A stretch of 64,000 nucleotides of DNA from Clostridia bacterium. GTDB lineage: Bacteria > Bacillota > Clostridia > Oscillospirales > Acutalibacteraceae. The notes under the pieces were generated by a model. It saw only the letters and a list, made by a program, of their open reading frames with translations, was not told the origin of the DNA and searched no databases. This document shows, piece by piece, positions 32,352 to 40,586 of this stretch (the stretch's first letter is position 1; every line of letters starts with the position of its first letter). The DNA lies in the NCBI GenBank assembly GCA_900755895.1, contig CAAEIG010000104.1:62001-126000 (forward strand), read 5' to 3'. A program made the position numbers and the translations under genes.

Positions 32352-33404
32352 ATGAACAATCTGCTGCAGAACAAACGACGTCTGGCAATCATCTGCTCGG
32401 TACTGGGGATCCTGGTGCTGGCAGTGGGAGTGGGGTTGGGCCTGGCCGCTGCCGGTGAGGGCTACACCTTGACCACCTATTCCATGGGGTCCTACGTCCA
32501 GCAGACTGTCTACGGCGGAAACCGGGAAGAGGCCGCTGCTGCCGCCTCCTCCGCTGTGACCGAACTGGAAGGTTTGATCTCCCGGAACGTGGCGGACAGC
32601 GATATCATCCGTCTAAATCAGGCGGCCGGAACGGAATTTTTGGAGATCGACCAACGCACCTGGGACGTGCTGAACACCTCCCTACAGGTGTGCCAGGCCA
32701 GCAATGGTGCCTTTGACATCACCATCGGTCCCATCAGCGGCCTGTGGGGCTTTGACACCCAGGAACCCCACCTGCCCCAGGACAGCACCATCCAGTCCTT
32801 GCTGCCCATGGTGGACTATGAGAATCTGTCCCTGCTGGAGGACGGCACGGCAGCCCTACAGGTCCACGGCACCGCTCTGGATCTGGGAGCTGTGGGCAAA
32901 GGCGCCGGCTGTGACGCCGCCATCGCCGCCTATCAGGAAAATGGCGCAGATAGGGCCATTGTTTCCGTGGGGGGCAGTGTGGGCGTTTACGGCCAAAAGC
33001 CTGGGGATCAGCCCTGGCGGATCGCCGTCCGGGACCCTGACAGTGATGGTTCCCTGGGGGAGCTGGCCATCTATGAGGGATTCCTCTCCACCTCCGGCAG
33101 CTATGAAAAGACCTTCACCCAGGACGGCGTCACCTATCACCATATTTTGGATCCCCGCACGGGCTACCCAGCGGACAGCGACCTGCTCTCGGTCACGGTG
33201 TGGAGTCCCGGCGGGGCTCTCAGCGATGCTCTGTCCACTGCCTGTTTTATCCTGGGGATGGAGGAGAGCCTTCCCCTGCTGGAGGAATTTGACAGCGGCG
33301 CTGTCTTTATCACGGAGGATCACCAGATCTACGTGACAGAAAACCTTCAGGACGCCTTCACCCTAGCCGCAGAGGGCTACACCCTGGCGGGGGTGGCGGA
33401 ATGA
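32352..33404 (+). CDS. apbE: FAD:protein FMN transferase (ApbE family), membrane-anchored
   Basis: A 350-residue protein with one N-terminal membrane/signal helix (about 11-35). TTYSMGSYVQQTVYG, GPISGLWGF, ALDLGAVGKGAGCDAA (FAD site) and YHHILDPRTGYP (metal/FAD site) are the ApbE signatures. It attaches FMN to threonine of partner flavoproteins outside the membrane, as in Rnf/Nqr subunits or extracellular reductases. TAGGAGG lies 9 nt before the ATG. The stop overlaps the next start by 4 nt. No obvious flavinylation target is encoded in the window. Confidence 0.93.
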   Translation: MNNLLQNKRRLAIICSVLGILVLAVGVGLGLAAAGEGYTLTTYSMGSYVQQTVYGGNREEAAAAASSAVTELEGLISRNVADSDIIRLNQAAGTEFLEIDQRTWDVLNTSLQVCQASNGAFDITIGPISGLWGFDTQEPHLPQDSTIQSLLPMVDYENLSLLEDGTAALQVHGTALDLGAVGKGAGCDAAIAAYQENGADRAIVSVGGSVGVYGQKPGDQPWRIAVRDPDSDGSLGELAIYEGFLSTSGSYEKTFTQDGVTYHHILDPRTGYPADSDLLSVTVWSPGGALSDALSTACFILGMEESLPLLEEFDSGAVFITEDHQIYVTENLQDAFTLAAEGYTLAGVAE

Positions 33405-33790
33405 GGGAGTCCACCAAATTTATGACCCCCACAGCCTGGCTGCTGTGTGCAGGCTTGCTGCTGTTGGGCGGGGCGCTGTACCTGCTGCTGAGCCTGTCCC
33501 CCCAGGGGCGCACCGCCATTGTGGAGCGGGACGGGGAAGTGGTGCTGCGCCAGGACCTGTCTCAACTGACTGAGGAGACTGCCTACACCGTGGAGGGAGC
33601 TCATGGCATTGAGGTGACCATCACCCTGTCCCCTGCCGGGGCAGCTGTGAGCGCTTCCACCTGTCCGGATCAAGTGTGCGTGCGCACGGGGCAGCTGACC
33701 CGGTCGGGGGAGAGCGCTATCTGCCTGCCGGCGAAGGTCTCCCTGCGGCTGGAGGGCGGCGGGGACTCGGTGGACGCCACTGTCTATTGA
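33401..33790 (+). CDS. NusG domain II-containing membrane protein
   Basis: A 129-residue protein with one membrane helix (about 12-32) and an extracytoplasmic NusG_II-type beta domain (GRTAIVERDGEVVLRQDL..., with a CPDQVCVRTG cysteine pair). This domain is usual next to the Gx transporter gene that follows. To my recollection the EetA protein of the Listeria flavin-based extracellular electron transfer locus belongs to this family. Translational coupling with apbE (ATGA) supports joint function. Confidence 0.82.
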   Translation: MRESTKFMTPTAWLLCAGLLLLGGALYLLLSLSPQGRTAIVERDGEVVLRQDLSQLTEETAYTVEGAHGIEVTITLSPAGAAVSASTCPDQVCVRTGQLTRSGESAICLPAKVSLRLEGGGDSVDATVY

Positions 33791-33803
33791 CCAGGAGGTG
33801 CCT

Positions 33804-34316
33804 ATGAAAAAAACATCCGGCCGGGTGGCCTTTACCGGGATGCTGGCAGCCCTGGCTTTGGCCCTGGCCTTTTTGGAGGGTCTGCTGCCCCCCTTACCCA
33901 TGATGCCCCCCGGTGCAAAGCTGGGGCTATCCAATATTGCCTCCATGTATGCCGCTGGAACGCTGGGCCTGCCCAGCGCCCTGTTCATCGCGGTGTTCAA
34001 GGGGCTGTTCTCCTGGCTGACCAGAGGGCCCGTAGCGGGGCTTTTGAGTTTGTCCGGCGGGGTGTGCAGCACGGTCGTGCTGTGGTTCCTGCTGAAGCGG
34101 ACCAAGGCCTCCCTGGGAGTGGTGGGCATCTGCGGTGCGTTGACCCACAACGCCGCCCAGCTCTGCGCTGCCTACTTTCTCACCAGCACCAGCGTGCTGT
34201 TTTATGTCCCCTTTTTGCTGATCTTCGGGGTGCTCACCGGGCTGCTCACTGGCCTGGTGCTAAAGCTGACCCTGCCACCCCTAGAGCGGCTGAAAAAGCA
34301 TCTGGATTTCTTCTAA
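33804..34316 (+). CDS. Gx transporter family protein (Hpre_diP_synt_I family)
   Basis: A 170-residue protein with five to six membrane helices and a PPGAKLGLSN motif near residue 45, resembling ECF-transporter S components. The family was once called heptaprenyl diphosphate synthase component I; that activity is not supported. To my recollection EetB of Listeria is a member. AGGAGG stands 5 nt before ATG 33804; the GTG at 33798 overlaps the ribosome site and is rejected. Third gene of the apbE operon. Confidence 0.82.
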   Translation: MKKTSGRVAFTGMLAALALALAFLEGLLPPLPMMPPGAKLGLSNIASMYAAGTLGLPSALFIAVFKGLFSWLTRGPVAGLLSLSGGVCSTVVLWFLLKRTKASLGVVGICGALTHNAAQLCAAYFLTSTSVLFYVPFLLIFGVLTGLLTGLVLKLTLPPLERLKKHLDFF

Positions 34317-34354
34317 AAAAGCGCCCCCACCCACGATTGGGCAGGAGCGCTTTT
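34317..34354. terminator. Bidirectional terminator after the apbE operon
   Basis: AAAAGCGC...CCC/GGG...GCGCTTTT stem between the convergent Gx transporter and lipoprotein genes. Confidence 0.8.
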
Positions 34355-34355
34355 C

Positions 34356-34865
34356 TCATGTGTCCAACTCCCCGCAATACAGGGTGTGAGTTGTGCTGTC
34401 ATACACAGCAGCCGTGAAATTATAGGAACCTCGGTCCAGAACGCCGGTGGTTTCCGGGCTCCGGGTCTGGTCGTCCCAGAAGAACCAGTACCCCTCCTTC
34501 ACCTGGGGTAGCAGGGCCTTCCCGTCCTTGCCGGTGAGGTAGGGACCGGCGCCGCGCTCCTCACTGCCTTCTGTCCACTCTCGGCCGTAGAGCAGCGCCT
34601 CCGCGTCCTCAGTCAGCGGGAAAGTGTGCCAGCCCTCCCCGGTTTGGGCGGTCTGTTCCAGGGCGGCGGCATCCTCCTGGGAGAGGTCCACCTTCCAGTA
34701 CTGTGTGCCGTCGCTCATCCCCCCGTGATCGTCCCAGTGCTCCGAGATTGTGGAATCCCTCAAAGTCACGCCCAAGGTTCCCGGAAGAGTGCGGGCATTC
34801 CCCACACAGCCGGTGAACAGGGCTGCCAGCACCAGGGCCAGCACGGCGGATACGCATCTTTTCAT
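34356..34865 (-). CDS. Putative lipoprotein of unknown function
   Basis: A 169-residue protein with a signal peptide MKRCVSAVLALVLAALFTGC; the FTGC lipobox gives Cys20 as lipidation site (Phe at -3 is less common). The remainder, with GYWFFWDDQTRSPE and TAAVYDSTTHTLYCGELD, is unrecognised. AAAGGAGATG lies before ATG 34865. Stands alone between the apbE operon and the CorC gene. Confidence 0.75.
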   Translation of the reverse strand: MKRCVSAVLALVLAALFTGCVGNARTLPGTLGVTLRDSTISEHWDDHGGMSDGTQYWKVDLSQEDAAALEQTAQTGEGWHTFPLTEDAEALLYGREWTEGSEERGAGPYLTGKDGKALLPQVKEGYWFFWDDQTRSPETTGVLDRGSYNFTAAVYDSTTHTLYCGELDT

Positions 34866-34944
34866 AAAATCATCTCCTTTGGCCCCAGTATACACCCTGC
34901 CCATAGCAGGGGCAACAACCTGGCTTTCCTTTGGGAAAAATTCA

Positions 34945-34973
34945 TTGACAAAGAACTCTATTTTCGCTATACT
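34945..34973 (+). promoter_or_regulatory. Promoter of the first CorC-type gene
   Basis: TTGACA (34945-34950), 17 nt, TATACT (34968-34973): near-consensus, followed by a 240-nt leader. Confidence 0.85.
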
Positions 34974-34984
34974 AAATCCAATAT

Positions 34985-35120
34985 TATTATCTAAAAGAGA
35001 GGTATGTACTGACATGGACGACGGCGACAGTCACCCTGCCAGCGCCAAGAATTTCCAACTGAACAGTCATAAATGGAAGCATATCTTGCTGCGTAAATTT
35101 GCAGCAGGCTATGCTTTTTT
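34985..35120 (+). promoter_or_regulatory. Candidate metal-sensing riboswitch leader of CorC gene 1
   Basis: The leader contains CATGGAC, GGCGAC and AGTCATAA in the same order as the leader at 38008-38165. It ends in an intrinsic terminator, AGCATA...TGCTGC/GCAGCA...TATGCT (35078-35115) plus TTTTTT, about 100 nt before the coding start. A 46-codon frame (35014-35154, ribosome site GAGAGG) spans the terminator and is more likely fortuitous. Words such as GGCGAC recall the NiCo (czcD) riboswitch, but I cannot verify this. Confidence 0.55.
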
Positions 35121-35218
35121 GCGCTTTCCTGTGGGATTTCATCTGCGGAACTAGCTCCCAGAACGCTTGGTAGACTATCTTTGCTGTGTTTTATTGAATA
35201 AAAAGGAGTGCACTTTTT

Positions 35219-36544
35219 GTGGAGATCTTACTGCAAATCATATTGATTCTGGTCAACGCCTTCTTCGCCGGCACGGAGATGGCTGTGGTATCCCTAAATT
35301 CCACCAAACTGCGAAAACTTCAGGAGGAAGGCGACAAAACCGCCGGCAAGCTGTTGAAAATGGTGGAGGACTCCTCCGCCTTCCTGTCCACCATCCAGGT
35401 GGCCATCACTCTGGCAGGCTATTTGGGCGCCGCTTTCGCCGGCGAAAATTTTGCCCCCGTCCTGTCGAACTGGCTGTACAATGACCTGGGCTTCCAGGTG
35501 CTCCCTCAGGCGGCGCTGAACAATGTGGCCATTATCATCATCACCATCATCCTGTCCTACTTCACCCTGGTTTTCGGCGAGCTGGTGCCCAAGCGCATCG
35601 CTTTGCAAAAGTCCTATGAGTTTGCCAAGGTGGCCTGCGGCGTCATCCGGGGCATGGCCTTTGTACTGCGCCCGGTGATCTGGCTGCTGAGCGTCTCGGT
35701 CAATGGGGTACTGCGTCTGCTGCGGCTGAAAGTGGAGGCCGAAGAGGAAAACGTCACTGAGGATGAAATCCGCATGATGGTGGACCTGGGCGGTGAAAAG
35801 GGCGCCATCGACGAGGATGAGCAGGAGTGGATCCAAAACGTGTTTGACTTTGGGGACATCTCCGTGCGGGAAGCCATGACCCCCCGCAGCGACGTGAACG
35901 CTTTGGACATCGAGTCCACAGATGAGGAAATTATGGAGATGATCCAGGAGAGCGGTCACAGCCGTTTCCCCGTGTACGAGGAGAGCGTGGACACAGTGCT
36001 GGGCATCTTAAACGCCAGGGATTACCTGTTGGACCGGGGCACCGGGAAAAAGACCCCCTTGAAGGACCTGCTGCGTTCTGCATACTTTGTGCCGGAAACC
36101 ATCAAGGCTGACAACCTGTTTAAGGAGATGCAGAAGGAGAAGGTACATATCGCCATCGTGGTGGACGAGTACGGCGGTACCGAGGGTATCATCACCATGG
36201 AGGACCTGTTGGAGGAAATCGTGGGCAACATCTACGATGAATTCGACAAGGCCGAGCAGCCCGAGATTGAACCCCTGGGTGAGAATCAGTGGCGGGTCAC
36301 CGGCTCGGTACCCATCAGCACCCTGGTGGACGACCTGGATCTGCCCCTGCCGGAGAGCGATGACTATGACACTTTGGGCGGCATGATCGTCACCCGGCTC
36401 AACGCCATCCCCAAGGACGGCGAACAGCTGGACATGGAAGTCAACGGCGTGGAGCTCCACGTGGAGAAAATTGAGGACCACCGCATTGAAAGCGTCCTCC
36501 TCCGCTGGACGCCTCCCAAGAAGGACTCCGACCAAACAGAATAA
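35219..36544 (+). CDS. CorC/HlyC-type CNNM domain and CBS-pair transporter
   Basis: A 441-residue protein. Residues 1-160 are a CNNM/DUF21 membrane domain with four helices, including NAFFAGTEMAVVSLN and TLVFGELVPKRIAL. Two CBS domains follow (about 195-310, AMTPRSDVNALD, VVDEYGGTEGIITMEDLLEEIVG), and then a CorC_HlyC domain (about 345-430). The family exports Mg or Co or controls their export. The start is GTG at 35219, with AAAAGGAG 10 nt upstream and the conserved start sequence MEILLQIILILVNAFF. The upstream leader with terminator implies conditional expression. Confidence 0.9.
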   Translation: MEILLQIILILVNAFFAGTEMAVVSLNSTKLRKLQEEGDKTAGKLLKMVEDSSAFLSTIQVAITLAGYLGAAFAGENFAPVLSNWLYNDLGFQVLPQAALNNVAIIIITIILSYFTLVFGELVPKRIALQKSYEFAKVACGVIRGMAFVLRPVIWLLSVSVNGVLRLLRLKVEAEEENVTEDEIRMMVDLGGEKGAIDEDEQEWIQNVFDFGDISVREAMTPRSDVNALDIESTDEEIMEMIQESGHSRFPVYEESVDTVLGILNARDYLLDRGTGKKTPLKDLLRSAYFVPETIKADNLFKEMQKEKVHIAIVVDEYGGTEGIITMEDLLEEIVGNIYDEFDKAEQPEIEPLGENQWRVTGSVPISTLVDDLDLPLPESDDYDTLGGMIVTRLNAIPKDGEQLDMEVNGVELHVEKIEDHRIESVLLRWTPPKKDSDQTE

Positions 36545-36554
36545 GTCCCTGCCA

Positions 36555-36590
36555 AAAAGGGGTCTGAGAACATGTTCTCAGACCCCTTTT
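36555..36590. terminator. Bidirectional terminator after CorC gene 1
   Basis: A perfect palindrome AAAAGGGGTCTGAGAACA/TGTTCTCAGACCCCTTTT. Confidence 0.92.
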
Positions 36591-36632
36591 GAGTTCCCCC
36601 AGTTCCCCCTGCTCACCCATTCTCAGGATATC

Positions 36633-36663
36633 AAAAGCGCCCGAGCCTTTCGGCCCGAGCGCC
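36633..36663 (-). terminator. Terminator of CorC gene 2
   Basis: GGCGCTCGGGCC-GAAA-GGCTCGGGCGC then TTTT on the minus strand, 15 nt after the stop. Confidence 0.8.
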
Positions 36664-36677
36664 TGTAAATTCTCTTT

Positions 36678-37943
36678 TTATTTTCTGGAATCCTCTTCCG
36701 GTTCCGGCTGCTCCAACTGCACCACCCGGACCTTCTGGATCCGGTTATTGGAGATCTCCTCCACAGTGATGGAAAGGCCGCCGTACTCAAAGGACTCCCC
36801 TGCTGCGGGAACTTTCTCCATGCGCTCCATGATCCAGCCACCCAGGGACACGCTGTCCGCGTCGTCCTCAATGTGGAAGTAAGAACAGAAATCGTCAAAG
36901 GTCAAGTCGCCGTCAATCAGGTACGTATGGGGATCCAGCTGCTGGAAGGGCTCCTCCTGCTGGTCGTGTTCGTCCCAGATCTCGCCCACCAGTTCCTCTA
37001 GGATGTCCTCCATGGTGACAATACCCAGGGTCCCGCCGTACTCGTCGATGACCACGGCAATGTGGGACTGGTTGGACTGGAGCAGCTTCAGCAAGTCGCT
37101 GACCTTCTCCGTGGGATGGATGAAAATCGGCTGGGTGATGATCTCCTGAAGAGGCTTGGGCGTCACGCCGTTGCCCGTGTAAAAGTCCTTCTGATGGATC
37201 ACGCCCACCACTTTGTCAATGTCATCGTCATACACCAGCAACCGGGAGAAATGGGACTCGGTAAAGCTCTCGGCAATCTCCTCCTTGGTGGAGTCCACGC
37301 TGACAGCGATCAAGTCCACACGGGGGGTGAGAATGTCCTGGGCCTCCAGATCTCGGAACTCCACCGCATTCTTTAACAGCGCACCCTCGTCCTTGTCGAT
37401 GCTGCCGTCCCGCTGAGCTTCCTCCAAGAGCATCATCAGCTCCTCCTGGGACATCTTGGAGTCCTCCTGAGTATTCAGCAGTTTGGACACCAGCTTCTTC
37501 CACTGGGAAAAGATGAAGTTCACCGGAGTGAGCACATGAATCAACAGATTGATAAAGGGAGCGCTGAACATGGCAAACTTCTCGGGGAAGTCCTTGGCAA
37601 CGCTCTTGGGGGTGATCTCGCCGAAGATCAGCACCAGGACAGTCACCACCACCGTGGAGATGGTGGCGCCCATATCGCCGTAAAGCTTCACAAACAGCAG
37701 AGTGCCAATGGAGGCCACGGCAATGTTCACGATATTGTTGCCGATCAGGATGGTGGAAATCAGCTTGTCATAGTTTTCCGACAGGCGGTAGGCCAGCTTG
37801 GCCCGGCGGTTACCGCTGTCCGCCAACACCTTCAGACGGATGGCATTCAGCGAAGAAAAAGCCGTTTCAGTGGCGGAAAAGTACGCGGACATCAAGATAC
37901 AGAACACCATAATCAGGATGCTTGGCAATTCATTGGCTAACAT
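36678..37943 (-). CDS. CorC/HlyC-type CNNM domain and CBS-pair transporter (second)
   Basis: A 421-residue paralogue of the gene at 35219-36544, convergent to it. It has the same order: CNNM membrane domain (MSAYFSATETAFSSLNAIRLK, LIFGEITPKSVA), two CBS domains (ILTPRVDLIAVSVDST, VIDEYGGTLGIVTMEDILEELVG) and CorC_HlyC domain. The two share limited identity, so they probably have different metals or roles rather than being a recent duplication. GAGGAGA precedes ATG 37943. Its 5' leader also carries a terminator. Confidence 0.9.
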   Translation of the reverse strand: MLANELPSILIMVFCILMSAYFSATETAFSSLNAIRLKVLADSGNRRAKLAYRLSENYDKLISTILIGNNIVNIAVASIGTLLFVKLYGDMGATISTVVVTVLVLIFGEITPKSVAKDFPEKFAMFSAPFINLLIHVLTPVNFIFSQWKKLVSKLLNTQEDSKMSQEELMMLLEEAQRDGSIDKDEGALLKNAVEFRDLEAQDILTPRVDLIAVSVDSTKEEIAESFTESHFSRLLVYDDDIDKVVGVIHQKDFYTGNGVTPKPLQEIITQPIFIHPTEKVSDLLKLLQSNQSHIAVVIDEYGGTLGIVTMEDILEELVGEIWDEHDQQEEPFQQLDPHTYLIDGDLTFDDFCSYFHIEDDADSVSLGGWIMERMEKVPAAGESFEYGGLSITVEEISNNRIQKVRVVQLEQPEPEEDSRK

Positions 37944-38007
37944 CAGTTTATCTCCTCACATTTCATTTTCATTGCATGGTTTCTTGGGTAAAAATCCTAA
38001 ATAAACA

Positions 38008-38165
38008 CAAAAAACACACCTATTCCCGCAAACTGGGCGTAGGCATGTCATAAGCAATCAAAATCAAATATGGGGTGATGCAATTATGACTAGGTGTACA
38101 ATCGTCGCCGCTAGGACTACTGGAACTGTCCATGAAAGGGAATCACATCCTTTTTGCAAGATATT
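38008..38165 (-). promoter_or_regulatory. Candidate metal-sensing riboswitch leader of CorC gene 2
   Basis: From a start near 38166 the leader shows CATGGAC, AGCGGCGAC and AGTCATAA in order. It ends in a terminator CCTACGCCC/GGGAATAGG (38019-38043) with a following T-run. ACACCTA at 38091-38097 can pair with TAGGTGT at 38016-38022, which uses the terminator's 3' arm, so two exclusive folds exist: a typical riboswitch platform. Confidence 0.6.
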
Positions 38166-38172
38166 AGTTTTG

Positions 38173-38201
38173 ATGATACCGTATTTTCCCCGAAAAGTCA
38201 A
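38173..38201 (-). promoter_or_regulatory. Promoter of CorC gene 2
   Basis: Minus strand TTGACT (38196-38201), 17 nt, TATCAT (38173-38178). Confidence 0.8.
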
Positions 38202-38250
38202 GGGCCTGGCCGCCTCCCCCGAGGCCGGACAAGCCCTTCTCTGTTACGCT

Positions 38251-38988
38251 TTACGTTTCCGCCGGATCCACACAGCTCTCCAGCACCGACACCAGGTCCT
38301 CTCGGATCACCAAGTCCGCCTTGGTGTCATAGGGGGTGGGGTCACGATTGAGGATCACCAACTTGGCCCCAGGGCTCAGGTACTCCACCAGACCTGCCAC
38401 CGGGTACACCACCAGGGACGTCCCCGCCACCACCATCAGGTCCGTCTCTTCCGCATACCGAATGGCCCGGCGCAGATCCTTCTCATTGAGGCTCTCCCCA
38501 TAGAGCACCACGTCGGGCTTGATAATGCCGCCGCAGTCACAGGTGGGCACGCCCTGGGATGCAAGGATCTTCTCCATGCCGTACTTCTTCCCGCAGGACT
38601 GACAGGTATTCCGCAGCTCGCTGCCGTGGAGCTCCAGAACATTTTTGCTCCCGGCCAACTGGTGCAGGCCGTCGATATTCTGGGTGATGACGGCCTTCAG
38701 CTTGCCCTGCTGCTCCAGCTGAGCCAGGGCGTAATGGGCGCCGTTGGGCTTGGCATCGGGGTAGAGCATGACGCTGCGGTAAAACTCATAGAATTCTGCT
38801 GTGTGGCGCACAAAGTAGGAGTGGGAGAGCATCTCTTCATAGGAGAGCCCCGCCTGCTCCTGACGGTACAGGCCGTGGGCGCTGCGGAAGTCCGGGATGC
38901 CGCTGGCGGTGGACACTCCGGCTCCCCCCAGAAAGATCATGCTCTTGCTCTCACGGATCCAAACCCGCAAAGTATCCAGCTGTGTCAC
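38251..38988 (-). CDS. NAD-dependent protein deacylase (sirtuin)
   Basis: A 245-residue Sir2 enzyme. GGAGVSTASGIPDFRSA binds NAD, TQNIDGLHQ and ELHGS supply the catalytic His, and CQSC...CDC are the four zinc cysteines. It removes acetyl or other acyl groups from lysines. The start is GTG (38986-38988), which overlaps the TGA stop of the exonuclease gene as GTGA; start at this codon is supported by coupling and by the usual sirtuin N-terminus. It is the bacterial CobB/SrtN class. Confidence 0.93.
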   Translation of the reverse strand: MTQLDTLRVWIRESKSMIFLGGAGVSTASGIPDFRSAHGLYRQEQAGLSYEEMLSHSYFVRHTAEFYEFYRSVMLYPDAKPNGAHYALAQLEQQGKLKAVITQNIDGLHQLAGSKNVLELHGSELRNTCQSCGKKYGMEKILASQGVPTCDCGGIIKPDVVLYGESLNEKDLRRAIRYAEETDLMVVAGTSLVVYPVAGLVEYLSPGAKLVILNRDPTPYDTKADLVIREDLVSVLESCVDPAET

Positions 38989-39770
38989 AGCAGGCCATCC
39001 CCTTTCAAAATCAACTCCACCGGGCAGTGGTCGCTGCCCAGCACTTGGGAGAGGATCCGGCTGTCCGAAAGCTGGGGCACCAATCGCTCGTCTGCCAGGA
39101 AGTAATCAATGCGCCACCCGGTATTGTTCTGCCGGGAGTTGAACATGTAGCTCCACCAGGAATAGGCCCCCTCCTGGTCCGGGTAGAAGTGCCGGAAGCT
39201 ATCCACAAACCCGGAGGCCAACAGCTCAGCAAACTTCCCCCGCTCCTCATAGGAGAAGCCTGCATTGCCAATGTTGGACTTGGCGTTTTTCAGGTCGATG
39301 GGACGATGGGCCACGTTCATGTCCCCGCAGACGATCACCGGCTTTTTCTCCCGGAGCTTTTGCAGGTACTCCCGGAAGGCATCTTCAAACTCCATGCGGA
39401 AGTCGATGCGCACCAAATCCCGCTGTGCGTTGGGGGTGTAGACAGTCACCAGGATGAACCCGGGGTACTCCGCTGCGATGACCCGGCCCTCCCCATCGGC
39501 CTCCTCCAGGCCCATGCCAAAGGTGACGGACAGGGGCTCCTCCTTGGAAAAGATCGCCGTGCCGGAGTAGCCCTTTTTCACTACGGCAGAGTTCCAATAC
39601 TCATGATAGCCGTCAAAGGTGAAATCCGCCTGCTCCTTCTGCATTTTTGTCTCCTGCAGGCAGATGACGTCCGGGGATTCCGCCTCCAAAAACTCCCCAA
39701 ACCCCTTGCCCATACAGGCCCGCAGGCCGTTGACGTTCCAGGAGACCAGCTTCCACTCCTTATGTTCCAT
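38985..39770 (-). CDS. xth: Exodeoxyribonuclease III / AP endonuclease
   Basis: A 261-residue EEP-family nuclease. LVSWNVNGLRA, CLQETKMQ (metal Glu), CGDMNVAHRPID (catalytic Asp/Asn), GWRIDYFL and GSDHCPVEL are the ExoA/XthA motifs. It acts in base excision repair at abasic sites. The ATG at 39770 (MEHKEWKLVSWNVN) is the likely start, with AAGGA about 10 nt upstream; the longer frame crosses the divergent promoter. Overlaps the sirtuin by 4 nt. Confidence 0.94.
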   Translation of the reverse strand: MEHKEWKLVSWNVNGLRACMGKGFGEFLEAESPDVICLQETKMQKEQADFTFDGYHEYWNSAVVKKGYSGTAIFSKEEPLSVTFGMGLEEADGEGRVIAAEYPGFILVTVYTPNAQRDLVRIDFRMEFEDAFREYLQKLREKKPVIVCGDMNVAHRPIDLKNAKSNIGNAGFSYEERGKFAELLASGFVDSFRHFYPDQEGAYSWWSYMFNSRQNNTGWRIDYFLADERLVPQLSDSRILSQVLGSDHCPVELILKGDGLL

Positions 39771-39829
39771 TGCTGTCACATCCTTTTTCCCATATTTTTT
39801 TGCCAAACTGCCCCTTTTGGGCCAATCCA

Positions 39830-39838
39830 TGCTATAAT
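39830..39838 (+). promoter_or_regulatory. Extended -10 promoter of the cyclophilin gene
   Basis: TGC-TATAAT (39830-39838), no good -35; 58 nt before the start. Confidence 0.6.
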
Positions 39839-39895
39839 GACGGAAGAGCGGGCCAACCCGCCCTTTTATTCCGCAATCATCAGGAGGAATTTTCC

Positions 39896-40423
39896 ATGAA
39901 GAATCCCATCGTCACCATCGAGACCAACCAGGGCACCATCAAGGCGGAGCTCTATCCCGAGATCGCGCCCAACACCGTAAACAACTTTATCTCCCTCATC
40001 CGCAAGGGCTTTTATGACGGCACCATCTTCCACCGAGTGATCCCCGGATTCATGATCCAGGGCGGCGACCCGGACGGCACTGGAATGGGTGGCCCGGGCT
40101 ACGGCATCAAGGGCGAGTTCGCCATGAACGGCTTTGAAAACAATCTGAAGCACACCACCGGTGTTCTGTCCATGGCCCGGTCCCAGCGGCCCAATTCCGC
40201 AGGCAGCCAGTTCTTCATCATGGTGGACGACGCTCCCCATCTGGACGGTCAATACGCCGCTTTCGGCAAGGTGATTGAGGGCATGGAAGCTGCTCAGGCC
40301 ATTGTCAGCGCTCCCCGGGACTGGTCCGACCGTCCCCACGAAGATCAGGTCATGGTGAAGGTCACCGTGGACACCTTCGGCGAGGAGTACCCCGACCCTG
40401 TCACCGGCCCCGAGCACGGCTAA
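39896..40423 (+). CDS. Peptidyl-prolyl cis-trans isomerase, cyclophilin type
   Basis: A 175-residue cytoplasmic cyclophilin. FHRVIPGFMIQGGDP contains the catalytic Arg, GVLSMARSQRPNSAGSQFFI the hydrophobic pocket, and HLDGQYAAFGKVIEGM the C-terminal strand. It catalyses proline isomerisation during protein folding. CAGGAGG is 9 nt before ATG 39896. No signal peptide. Followed by a terminator. Confidence 0.95.
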   Translation: MKNPIVTIETNQGTIKAELYPEIAPNTVNNFISLIRKGFYDGTIFHRVIPGFMIQGGDPDGTGMGGPGYGIKGEFAMNGFENNLKHTTGVLSMARSQRPNSAGSQFFIMVDDAPHLDGQYAAFGKVIEGMEAAQAIVSAPRDWSDRPHEDQVMVKVTVDTFGEEYPDPVTGPEHG

Positions 40424-40530
40424 TTTCGTCGCGGCGGCGCTCGCGCTGCTCGCTCCCTTTTTGGGGGAGGGACCGCTTGTGTCCCCGTGGGGCGTGATGC
40501 CGGTGAGCAGAAACTGAATAGTCCCCAAAA

Positions 40531-40561
40531 GGTCAAGGAGGTTTTCTCCTTGACCTTTTTT
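40531..40561. terminator. Bidirectional terminator between cyclophilin and pdp
   Basis: GGTCAAGGAG-GTTTT-CTCCTTGACC followed by TTTTTT; A-run on the other side makes it active both ways. Confidence 0.9.
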
Positions 40562-40586
40562 GCATGTTTGGACTCTTTTGGCTGCT

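Noticed and set aside
33804..34316. Heptaprenyl diphosphate synthase component
   Set aside because: The old family name is misleading; the protein is a multi-helix membrane protein resembling transporter S components, without prenyltransferase motifs.
35014..35154. 46-codon small protein in the CorC gene 1 leader
   Set aside because: An intrinsic terminator lies in the middle of the frame and the leader shares sequence words with a second leader lacking the frame; treated as RNA element, kept as alternative.
34985..38165. M-box magnesium riboswitch for the CorC genes
   Set aside because: Neither leader contains the TTAGGTGAGGCTCC core expected of the M-box.
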